From the NCBI GenBank assembly GCA_951799425.1, contig OX637398.1, positions 22,144,270-22,208,269 of the forward strand: a stretch of 64,000 nucleotides of DNA. The letters are read 5' to 3'. This DNA comes from Ilex aquifolium. Lineage: Eukaryota; Streptophyta; Magnoliopsida; Aquifoliales; Aquifoliaceae. This document shows positions 34,962 through 46,900 of the stretch, piece by piece; position 1 is the stretch's first letter; each line of letters begins with the position of its first letter. Position numbers and translations under genes: made by a program. Below the pieces are notes generated by a model. The model had not been told where the DNA came from. It was given only the letters and a program-made list of their open reading frames with translations, and did no database searches.

Positions 34962-37900
34962 TCAATCAACTCTGATTGGCAGGAGATCCATGACAAGCAA
35001 AGAGAAGTGATTTTTCCATTCTCCTGGGCTTGCAAAAGGCATGAAACCGCATAACAAAGGCAGAAACAGAAGAAGAGTGGTATAGAACATGACCCGCCTA
35101 AGCCAGTATGGAAATACTGTACTGCCTTTTGCCCTTTCAGACACATTGATGGGTCCATGGAGAACAAGAAACAATGCTGAGGTACACATACTTGAAAAGA
35201 AATGCAATAAACATAAAGCTTCCCAATAAAAGAGCCAATGGTATCCACTGCCCCCCAATGTGTCGATGCAGAGTTTTCCCGCAAAGCCACATGCAATTCC
35301 TAATAGCAACAGTATTAAAGTAACTGGCATCGTCTGTGTTGAAGTTGCAGAACGCTGGAGAAGCAGATAACTGATAGCCAGGATCATGAACGCACCAAAC
35401 AACATACGACTCACAGCTTGAACCTGACACTTTAAAATCTGCAGACCCGAATTAAAAGATGACATTGGCTTTGGCATCCACCAAGACTGGGACTCCTGCA
35501 AGTGAAACAAAGCATCATAAGACATTTTAAGCAATTACAGACCTACACATCGACATCCTCACACGCACAAACACATACAACAAGAACAGAAAAAGAGCAA
35601 GCTTTGCAAGAGTCTCAGCAAATCATACATAATCAATGGCAAATAACACTAGCAGCAGCATCAATCAACGAAACAACTTTTGGCAACAAAAGGAAACTGA
35701 AGGGGAAAATCGATCCTTTTCCCCAAATCGGCAAATCCCAAACACCTAATAACAAACAATCAAATACACATACAATGGTATCAATTTTTCATATTTTTCT
35801 GGAAAAAGGAAGAAAAGCCTTTTTCCCCTAGTTCATTTAATCAAGATTCATCATTGTTTTGGATCTTGCACGACGTTGAAATCATCAGATAAATTTCTGC
35901 CTAAAAAAGTTAGATCCTGCATTAAAAGTTCGATAACATACGGATCTCCAGGTCTAAGATAGACATCACCTAGGTATAATATTCCTCCAACCCGCCTAGT
36001 CTGTACTGTCCTGTAGAGAATACTAATCCAAAATAGAACATAAACTTACAGTCTACGAAGATAAGGGATTTTGAAATTTTTCTTTTTAAAGGTAACATTA
36101 AGTTGCATATTTATTCAATAAACATTTTTCAGGAGATAATCAACACAAATAGGTAAGAAGATAGACCATCATTTCTCAAAAAATTCAAACCATAGGCTAC
36201 AGTATGCTTTAGACATAATAGATCAACCAAATCCAGAATGAAGGTGGCACTTACCTTGCTAGGTATACAGGATGCAGTAGCTTCAGTAATCCGTTTGTGA
36301 GAATAAACATAAACCCCATATCCAAGGCAGGCCAACATTATAAGCATCCCAGCAACAAGACTGTCGATACACGTTTTAAGCAGCTCAGCATGCCTAGTGA
36401 CTTCTAATTCATTTCTGAATTTGTCGGCTTTAAAGGACGCCTTAGAAATACCCATTGATAATTTGCACCTCTCCAAAAAATTGAGATCAGAGTCCAGCGC
36501 CAGCTGTGTTTCTTTCAATCGCAACTTTTTCATGGTAAGACCAATCTCAATTGTCTTGAGATCATTAGAACGAGCTTGCTCCATGATAGATTTTTCATAA
36601 GTAGAGAGCACGGATTGGTTAATAACAGAAAGCACTGTGCTTGAAGGAACACAAGCCAACTGTTGGTTTAGGTGTCCATCATGCAGGGCAAGCTGCTGGT
36701 TTATTGGATTGGCCTGCATGTGCTCTTCTGTCCCTTCAAGACTGCTCAGTTGTTCATGACTCCTGATAGAGCAAGGCACTGCTTCGGACTCACAATCTTT
36801 TACACTGGAATTGCAACTAAGGTCTCCTTCTATGCTGGAAGACACTGGTTGCATAGATGTTGAAAAATGACTTTCTTCCTTTAAATGTTTATGGTTTTCT
36901 TCTCCGTTGTTTTGAGAAGTCTCATTGATTAATCTAAGAGTCATCAAGGTGCTCCGAAATGATTTCTCAAAGTTCCTCGCAAAACAATCAAACTTGTCCC
37001 CAAATACCTGGATCCACACAAAGCAATTAAAAAAAAAAGAAACATATATTCTGGATTTGGCATCTGAATATGTTTGATGTTGACAAGAACTACACGAAGA
37101 AAGTTAACTCGACAACATAGTCAATTGATCAGTCAGCAGGTTAGATAGGGCTTACATTGGCTAAAGACTCCTTGACAGCCAAGGTGCAGATCTGCAGGTC
37201 GAGTGTATAAAGTGAGAATCAATGAATGCCATACTTCAAACAGATAAACCCAAAAGACAATTAAGCATAATGAAAACAAAAAAATTACAAATGTTTCATC
37301 AGACTGAATGGAGCAACAGCTGGATGATCCACAGCTAAAACGGTTACTAGTGGGGTTATTACAACCATATAATCTCTCAGCTTTCTTGGCAGGCAGCACA
37401 TGTGTAGTGACAATCATACGTGTGCAAACAGGCATAAAAGGCTAGGAAAAGAATACATTAATGGATTACCATGGTCTATGACTGGCTGCATTTGGACAGA
37501 GTTTCAAACATATGATCTTAAAGGAGGATATAGAAAATACCATAGAAAGATGGTCCACTGTCATCGTTTCCCCAGCTGCATCTTTCCTTTCCAGGACCTA
37601 CAATCAATATGTACCAAACACCACCACCAACCAACAGCTACTTAGAGCTCATTGAAGAAAACAAAAGATCACAAAAATATTGGTCCACAGCTATTAAGAA
37701 TTAAAATGGATATGAGATGACAAAGACACGCCAAATGTAAATCCTTCAAAAGCTAAAGATAAAACGTCAAATTAACATCTATTCCAAAAAACTTGTATGC
37801 CAAGTATTACCCTGTGATTAGCATACTTACTATTCGACCAAATTAACATCAGATTTTCATTAGTAATTATCAGTAATCATCCATTTCAGACCCTAAAGAC

Positions 37901-40880
37901 ATTTAATCAACTTGTTTAACCTGGTTATGCATGTACTTATGTTCAAACAAAATACATCATCGGCCAGCATGTCCGAAAAAAAAAAAAAAAAGGTGGACAT
38001 GAAAAGGGAGTCATTTCCCCAATTTTTTTTTTTAAAGTCACTAAAATGTTGTGTGTCCACAAATCACCTGGCCATGTAATATATATTCTTACATTACAAT
38101 AGATTGGTTTAATTGATGGGAATGGTAGAGGGAATTTGATTTCTATAAATTTTATTTGGCGCGAGTTGTTGAAACTAGTGAGGAAAATTGTTTCTGTGTC
38201 GAACGCTTCCAAATCGCATAGGCGACGATCGATCGCTAGATCCATTAATTGGAATGGTCCTACATTGTTTTCTGGAAAGTTCAAGAGTAATTCCTACCTG
38301 TTGTGGGTTGAATTGAATTCCAATAGGAATGGGAAGTTTTTGACTATCTCTAAGGTTTTTAATTCATGAAAGAGAGTTTTATTAGTGATACCTCAAGTGG
38401 TTGATAGTAGTGGTTGGAGTTGTTTTTTAAATTGTTGGATGGTATTTTGAGGCATGGTATTAAGTTTGAAAGTAGAAGGTGTTAGAGAGTTTAGCTTATT
38501 ATTAGGGATAGTTTAATCATTCTCTTTAGTTTATGTAGTCCTACTATATAAAGGGGCTTCCATTGTGTATCTTGTTTAACGTTCTGGCAGATTATTGTGG
38601 CTGATATATATTTTCTCCTTTTCTCTCCTCTCTTCTTTGTTTTTGATTAATATTCTCATGGTATTAGAGCAATTACGATTCTAAACACAAAAACAGTACA
38701 GTCATGTTCATCGGAGGAAGAAACTGAATGTATTTAGGGCTGACGTCAGCAACGAGAAGCCACCGGAGACACCCATCTGCTCGATTTTTTATGGGTAACA
38801 TCATCATACCACTTGTTTTCTGTTTTGAGTTCAGATTGTTAGACTTCTGATTTTTTGAAGATTTTCACAAATATTCTTGCGATTCCTACGATTTGAAACT
38901 ACGACTGGATTTCCTTGAGTTTTCTGGTTCGAATCTCTTCTACAAGGTGTGATTTAGGGTCTATGGGTGCTTGGTACAGAGATCCAAAGCTTGATGAAGT
39001 GTTTTGGTTCCCAGATCTGCCTCCGGTCCTCCTCACTGCACAGAAGCTTCAAGATTCTTCAGTCTGTTCTGTTCTTCTGCTCGTTTTCTCGCTGCACAAA
39101 GGTTTCTTCTTCCCGTTTGGTGCTTCTCGAATCTGGGTTGGTGGTTCCCAGTTCGAGTTTGCTATTGGTTTGCTGATGTGTCTCGAGTTTGCTTCTTGTT
39201 GCTCATTAGTTTACAATTTAATTAATTGGTCTGCCTTATATTCTGGTTTATTCAATTGTGCCCTTCGATTTGTTTGGTTGGAGAATTGCTTATTTTATTT
39301 GACTGACTAGATATTGGTTAATCAGATAGTCTCGATTTTGATTTTGATTTTGATTTTGTGTGATCTGGCCATGGCGAGTGAAAGTTCAAATTCTCTTCAG
39401 GCTATCAGTGTAAAATTTTTTGGACCTATGTAATGAAAAAAAAATTGTTTGGTAAAGAGATGTGGAGTTATGTTGATGGTGTGGTGATAACTCCAACAGA
39501 TACCAATGCAGAAAAGTACGTTCATTTGAAGAACCAGTGGTATGTCAATAATGCCAAGATTATTACTTTGATTAACAACTCTGTAGATCAAACTATTAGT
39601 GTTCATTTGGCTAAGTTTACTACTGCAAAGGAAATTTGAGATTATTTAGCCACATTGTTCGTAGAGTCAAATTTTGCGAAAAGATATCAACTTGAGCTTG
39701 AAATTAGAGCTACACATCAAAGTGATAAATCCATACAAGAATTGTACTCAGTTATGACTGGCTATTGGAATCAGTTGGCACCTACTAAACCCACTAAACT
39801 GAGTACTAATAAGGCATAACGCACTTTTAGGGAAGAGCAGAGGTTGGTGCAATTCTTGATAGCACTCAGAAATGACTTTGAGAGACTTCGTGGTTTGATT
39901 CTCCATCGTCATTCATTACCATCAGTTGATGCAGATGTAGTTGTTAATGAGCTTTTAGCTAAAGAGGTTCGTCTTAAGACTGTTTCTGGAAAGGATCTTC
40001 TTTCATTAACTAATCAAATTGTATTGGTTGTACTTGCTTTGTTTTGCTCCTTAGTGCTCTTCATACCAAACTTTCTACTCGCTTAGTTTTATGTGTCTTT
40101 CTTGGTTATGGTTAGAGTCAAAAAAGGTATCGTTGCTATGATCCTATTACCCATAAACTTTATCTCTCGCCATGTTATCTTTATGGAGTATATTCCCTTC
40201 TTTTCAATTCCATCTAGTTCTTCCCCACTGAATAAGTCCGACCTTCTATACATTGATCCCTTTCCTGCTGATGTTCCTCATGACACATTTGGTGATTTAA
40301 CTGTGTCTGATCATTTCCCTTCTGAGTTGACTGTTCCTTGTCCCCCTATTGTGTATACATATGTTCGCAGGATTCCAGCTATCTCGTCTACGGATGCGGT
40401 GACTCCCTTCTCTCCTCCTACCACCCAATCCGGTTTAGACACCATGGATCATACCCCACGCTATCCTCAGTACTCTCACAAATGTCCAGACAGAATTGGT
40501 TAGAGTAACACTTACTACTCTCTTAACTTTTATTCTTTCTTTACTTCTATTTACTCCCCCTCTAAACTCACTTCCTACAAGGAGGCTTTACTTAATTCAC
40601 TTTGAAAACAGGCTATGGATGAGAAGTTGTCTGCCTTACATAAGAACAAAGCTTGGGAGCTAGTGCCTTTACCACCCGATAAACGCACCATTAGTTATAG
40701 GTGGGTTTATAAGATAAAAACTAAGTATGATAGTTCTGTGGAACGATATAAATAGGGGTGTCCATAGGCCCAGTCGGGCGAGCCTAAGCCCTTACCCGGG
40801 CGACTTATCGGGCCGAGCTTCGGATAAGAGTAGGCTATCTGCAGCCCAACTCGCCACTCACTGGACAGGCCTGGAGAGCA

Positions 40881-40948
<68 letters not shown>

Positions 40949-43900
40949 TTCATTTAAAAAAATTTAAACTTAATATTTTTGTAAATTATATTTTTGAATT
41001 AAAGTAGAGTCAAAATGGACAAAAAGTAAATAATTAATAATTTTATTTATGAACAGGAGAGGAACCTAACTTTTTTTTTTGAATTGAACTTTTTTTTTTA
41101 AGACAGATATTTCTACCAAACTTTCAAAGTTTCAATAGTCAACTTTTTTTCATATAATTGTGTGGAAGGGCGGGCAGGCTATTGGGCCGGATTTTTGCAG
41201 GCGAGCTCATTGGTCGAGTAATGGGTTTGAGTGTAAGTCCAAACCCTCTCTTGAAGGATATTAGGCTTAGGCTTGGACGAACCAACTATCAGGCTTATCA
41301 AGCTTTGGGTCTATTTTTCGGGTCGGATAAGAAGACCTATGAGCCAACTCGATCCATAGACCCCCCTAGGAATAAAACTCGATTAGTAGTCAAGGGTTTT
41401 ACTCAGAAGTATAATCTAGACTATGATGAGACTTTTGCCCCTATTGCGGAGATGACTACTGTTCGCACCGTAATTGCAGTTGCTGCCATTCACCAATGGA
41501 GTTTGTCTCGGATGGATGTAAAAAATATATTTCTTCATGGAGATTTAAGTGAAAAAGTTTGTATGACTCCTCCTCCTGAATTGTCTCATAACCCTGGCTA
41601 GGTATGTCGACTTCACCGAACTTTATATGACCTTAAATTGGCTCCCAGAGTATTGTTTGCCAAATTTCTTCAGTTCTATGTGACTTGGGTTTTCGCGCTA
41701 GTGACCATGACTTTGCTTTTTTTTTTTTACGCCTACTTCCTCAGATTCTATTATTTTCTTACTATATATTGATGATATAATTATTACAGGTGATGAGCGT
41801 ACTGGTATATGTTTATTAAAAACTCAGTTACAGGACCATTGTAAGATGAAGAATTTAGGGTAGCTTAGGTATTTCTTAGGTATTGAGATTGCTTCCTCCT
41901 AAATGCTATCTTTTCTCTCAGTCCAAGTATTCATCGGATATTATTTAACGAGCTCGTTTATTAAATAATTGGACAGTTGAAATACCTTTAGACATCAATG
42001 TTCGTTACTCCTCTTCTGATGGTACTCTCTTGTCTGACACTACACTCTAGCGCGCTATTGTTGTGAGTTTAGTATATTTTACCGTCACTCATTCGGATAT
42101 CTCCTATGTTGTTCATATTGTTAGCCAATTTTTTGCCAAACCCACCACTGTTCAATGGGTTGTTGCTCTTCATAGTCTTTGGTATCTTTGAGGTATTCTA
42201 CATCAGAGTTTATTATTTTCCTCCTCCTCTTCCATGGAACTCATAGTTTATTCTGCTGCTGACTAGGCTAGTGACTTTATGGACCGTGAGTCCACCACTG
42301 ACTTCTACCTTTTTCTTGGTGATTCTCTTATTTCTTGGAAAACCAAGAAGTAAGCTGTTGTTTCTCATTCATCTACTAAAGCTGAATATCGTGTTATGAC
42401 ATCTATTACAGCTAAGATAATTTGGTTATGATGGCTCCTTGCTGATCTTGGCATCATGTTATATGCACCAACTCCTATGTATTGTGACAACACCACTACT
42501 ATTCAGATTGCTCATAACTCAATCTTTCATGAGCGCACAAAGTATATTAAGATTGATTGTCACTTTGTGCGCCATCATCTTCAGCTAAGCATCATATTAT
42601 CTGTACCGACTCCTATGTATTTTGACAACACCAGTGCTATTCAAATTGTTCATAACTCAGTCCTTCATGAGCACACAAAATATATTGAGATTGATTATCA
42701 CTTTATACGTCATTATCTTTAGTTGGGCACCATCTCTCTTCCTTTTCGGCCTTCAACTCTGCAGTTAGCGAATTTATTTACGAAATTTCATACCATTACA
42801 CGTTCTCACTTTCTTCCTAGCAAATTTTTGATGTTCTTTATTGCCACATCATGAGTTTGAGGAAAGGTGTTACAGAGTTTAGCTTATTAATTTATGTAGC
42901 CCTACTATATAAAAGGGCTTCCATTGTGTATCTTGGTTAACGTTCTGACAGATTATTGTGGTTGATATATATTTTCTCCTTTTCTCTCTTCTCTCTTCTT
43001 TGCTTTTGATTAATATTGTCAGAATAGAGCCTTTAGATGATGATGGAAGGGTACGACAAAATATAGGTAGTGGTGGAGATGCTTGTTTACAGAATCTCGT
43101 TCCTCTCAATCAAGATAGAGTGTCGAGACATACTCTATTTTTGGCAAATGGAAAAGAGACGTCATATGTATCAAAGAGTCTTTCCATTCCTTGGGGGTGG
43201 ATTCAACATGCTTGGATAAAAGCACTAAAGTTTCATGTTGTTCTGAGTCCTTTCCTAGTTGATAAGGCGGGATTATTTTGTAAAGATGAGAACCATGTTG
43301 AGGCGGTAGGCAGCAAAGGTATGCTTAAGATGGAGGAGGTTGGCAAGATGAGATTACCTAAATGGACTGCTGAGTCAAACACAGGAAGGGATAGGATGTC
43401 ATTGTTGGGAGGGTGGATTGGAATCGAAGGCTTACCCTTCCATTTGTGGAAAGAAGATGTATTTAGGAAGATTAGACATTGGTGTGGAGGATACGTGAAG
43501 GTGGCTTGTAGTACGCTGATTCAACACAATCTATTCCAGGCCAAAATTATGGTGGATAGGAGTGACAAAGGTATGATTCCATCATTATTGAAAGTTGATT
43601 TCAAGGGAAGAGACACTTGATCAAATTAGGGCACTTTGAAACTTGGTATTCCTGCTATTGATAGTTCAAAGTTGAAGAAATTGTATGGTAGCATGAAATC
43701 TTCGTACTCCAGTCTTGAGGTAGAAGATGATGATGACATGGCAAGGATTACCTCAAAGAGGGTCAAAGATAAAGGTGTTTTATAGAGAATCAATGCACCG
43801 GATGTGGGAAGGCATAATTTTGGGATGGAAGGACGAAATAACATACCAAAAATTGGGTCTTCCAGTAATGATAGGGGCGGTAATTAAGGATGCAGTTAAT

Positions 43901-46900
43901 ACTAATCCCCTGTTATTAAGGGCTTATTCAAATTTTGAAAAAACACGAATGTTAATGGGTTTGGAAAGGTTATTATAGTAGTTAATGACATGGGTTGTAG
44001 CAGTGTATTGGATTCTGAAAGTGGTCCTGTGGGCTTTCAAAAATAACTTGGGCTTTCTATCTCTAAGCTCAACAAGGCCGAGGTAACTCTTGGATCAATT
44101 AATTTGTCTACTGATTTAACTGTTCGAAGCCCATTAAGGGTGGGCCATTTTAAGGCAAAAAACAATTGGAACATTTTAAAGTCAGGGCTGCTCCGATTCA
44201 AGCCCATTTACCATTAGACCCGAGTAAAAGATTCTATAAGAAATGCTAGTGCAAATTCGGATATTCTGACAGAGGAGATGGTGGTCTCTCCTGTTGACGA
44301 AGACGATGAAGATCAGGGGTTGCAGTGCTTGGATGATCCAATCGAAAAGACTGCTTTAGTAAATGGAAACTACTATCATAGAGAAGAGAAGGAAGACCTT
44401 GATGTGCTCTTTGAGTTCAAACTGAATTTGCGACTGCCAGTTGGATCTAATGGCTTTGATGATGTCAAGACAGCCTGCTTGTTTTCCGGTGGGAGTGTTC
44501 AACGACATGAATGCTCAACTGAAAACTCCCGAAATGAAGATTATGCTTCAGAAAGAAAACCTAAAGGGCTGGAGTCAAATTATTATATTGGGGATTTTTT
44601 CGATAAAGGCGGAGAATTGGGTTGTGTGGTGACACATGCAAGAGGTTCTAATCTAGAGGCAAATCAGCATGTATGCCTTTCTCTTGTGCAACAATCTAAT
44701 GTTTTTTCTTGCATTCAAAAAGGGCTTGGAAACCATATTCAATCAGGAGAGTTGGGGTCAGTTTCTGGGTGGGGTGTGAAACTATTCGATAAACCTGCTC
44801 AATTTTTGAGAGGGATACAACTTTTATAATGATCTTATTTGGTCAGGAAGGGAGCTGCCCATCTTTTCCAAGTTATATGGATGGCATGGGTTGTGGGAAA
44901 TTTTTCGAATCAAAACTGTTAGGGGAACTGAATGTGGGTTCATGTAATTCATTGATGTGCATTGAGAATGAAGGTGTCATTGGTAATTTTGTTTCTGGGG
45001 ATCCTATAGCCTTGCCAACTGAAGCAATGGATTGTCATCACCAAGAGAGACTTCATTTTATCTCATAAGTAGACGAAAATTTGAGAAGAGAAAGACTGGA
45101 AACCATTGATAAATTGAAATTAGAAGATGGTGTGATTATTAAGAGAAAGGTTGTGGAATTCTTTGCCTAGTTATATTCATCTTTGTGTGTGTGTGTTTTT
45201 TTTTTTTTTTTTTGGGGGGGGGGGGGGTTGGAGGTTGTCAAACCGAGATTAGAAGGTTTGGAGTGGAGTCCTATTAATGAGAGTAAATCTAGATGGTTGG
45301 AGAAACCTTTCGAGGAATGAGAAGTGGAAAGTGCTATTTTTTAGCATAGTATGGATAAAGCCCTAGGTCCGGATGGATTTACTTTAGCTATTTATCAAGA
45401 GTTTTGGGATCTAGTAACAGCATCTCCAACCTTAACTCAAATTTAAATTTGAGTCAAAATGGCCTAAAAAGCTTCTCCAACCTTGGACTCAAACCTATAC
45501 CAAATCAAGGCAGAACTTATTCTGTACCCAAATTGAAGCAAACTCAAATTCTATACCAAATTTCTAACGATAACTTTTTAACCTATTCAAAACTAAAAGA
45601 CTTCTTTGACTATTTGTTATCTGCCTCTTCTTACCTTTCTCTACTACACTGCTTTCATCGCCGACCACCACCGAAGTTTTCACAAATCATTTGAAGGCCT
45701 GTAGGTAAGTTTTTTACTTTTCATCTTCCATCTTTTTAATTTCTTGTATTTTTCAAAACTCTAATCTCACCCATCTTTCATACTATATAAACCCTAAGTC
45801 TACCCATCATATTTTTCTTTGATTTTTTCGAGTTAAACACTATCGGTAGTACAATTTCAGACCACCGATTCTTCCTGAAATTTTAAACCTTCGGTACCCA
45901 CAAATTTAGAAAATTTGTCATTTTATTTCTTCAATCTTTCATTTTTGTTAAAAACGTATGTTTTTGTGTTCTTCAGACCATGTCCATGTTAACTATTTTT
46001 TTTCTTTATTTGGATTTATAAAAAATGATAAGAGATTAGAATAATCTTAGAATTCCTGAGTGGTTTCTTTATTTTCATGTAGTGTTGTATACATATTTAT
46101 TTATTTTTTTGAATTATTCATTTGTGGAGAGATGAAAGTTTCATTTATTTTATCAAATATTATGATTTGAATGACAAAAAAAAAAATGAGTTTTGGGGTA
46201 ATAAGAGAATTTTTTTAAAAATTTGAGTAGATATTTGAGTTTGCCCATTGGAGTACTCTATACCAAATCAAGTTTTTTACTCAAATTTAGACTCAAATTT
46301 GAGTCTAAATTTGAGTCATGATTGGAGATGCTCTAAAGGGGAATTTAATGAATGCTTTTAAGGATTTTTTCCAAATTGGAGTTGATAATGCAATTACTAA
46401 TTCTACTTTATTTGCTTGATCTCTAAGAAAGACACCTCCATGAAAATGAAGGATTTTAGGCCGATGAAACTCGAAGGGGGATTAACAATAAGGTAAAAAT
46501 TTGGAGAGAGACACTTGAGTCAAAAGGGTTTAAAATAAGTGGAAGTAAGACTGAATACATGCAATGTAATTTTAGTAATAGAAGAAATAGACATAGTGAA
46601 GAAGTTAAGATTAAAATCAAGAAATACCAACGAGTAAACGATTTACATATCTAGAATCGGTCTTTAAAAATGATTGAGAGATTAGAAACGATGTAACTCA
46701 TAGAATCAACGCCGGTTCATTTAAGTGGAGGAAAGCCTTTAACATATTATGTGATAGAAAGATATTAATAAAATTGACAGGTACGTTTTACCGAACAGCT
46801 ATAAGGACAGCAATGTTGTATGGGATGGAATGTTGGGTAACTAGGAAACAACATAGTGACAAAATGAGCATGGCGGAAATGAAAATGTTAAGGTGGATAT

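Larger units (their letters stand above)
38480..43021 (+). mobile_element. Ty1/copia fossil, internally deleted
   Basis: 4542 bp with LTRs 38480-38658 and 42868-43021, TG...CA ends, a PBS TGGTATTAGAGC at 38659 and a purine-rich tract before the 3' LTR. Flanks GAAGG and GAATA are only partly alike, so the target duplication is decayed. Gag, a short integrase end, RT and RNase H are recognisable; most of protease and integrase is missing, and a hAT MITE sits in RT. Heavily broken and old. Confidence 0.85.

Noticed and set aside
35137-35430. Alternative minus-strand frame over CPR5 exon 5
   Set aside because: Shadow of the CPR5 frame, which has clear transmembrane and family motifs.
40727-40957. 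76-codon frame ending in Tyr-Ile repeats
   Set aside because: Arises from the hAT MITE border and its (TA)n tract.
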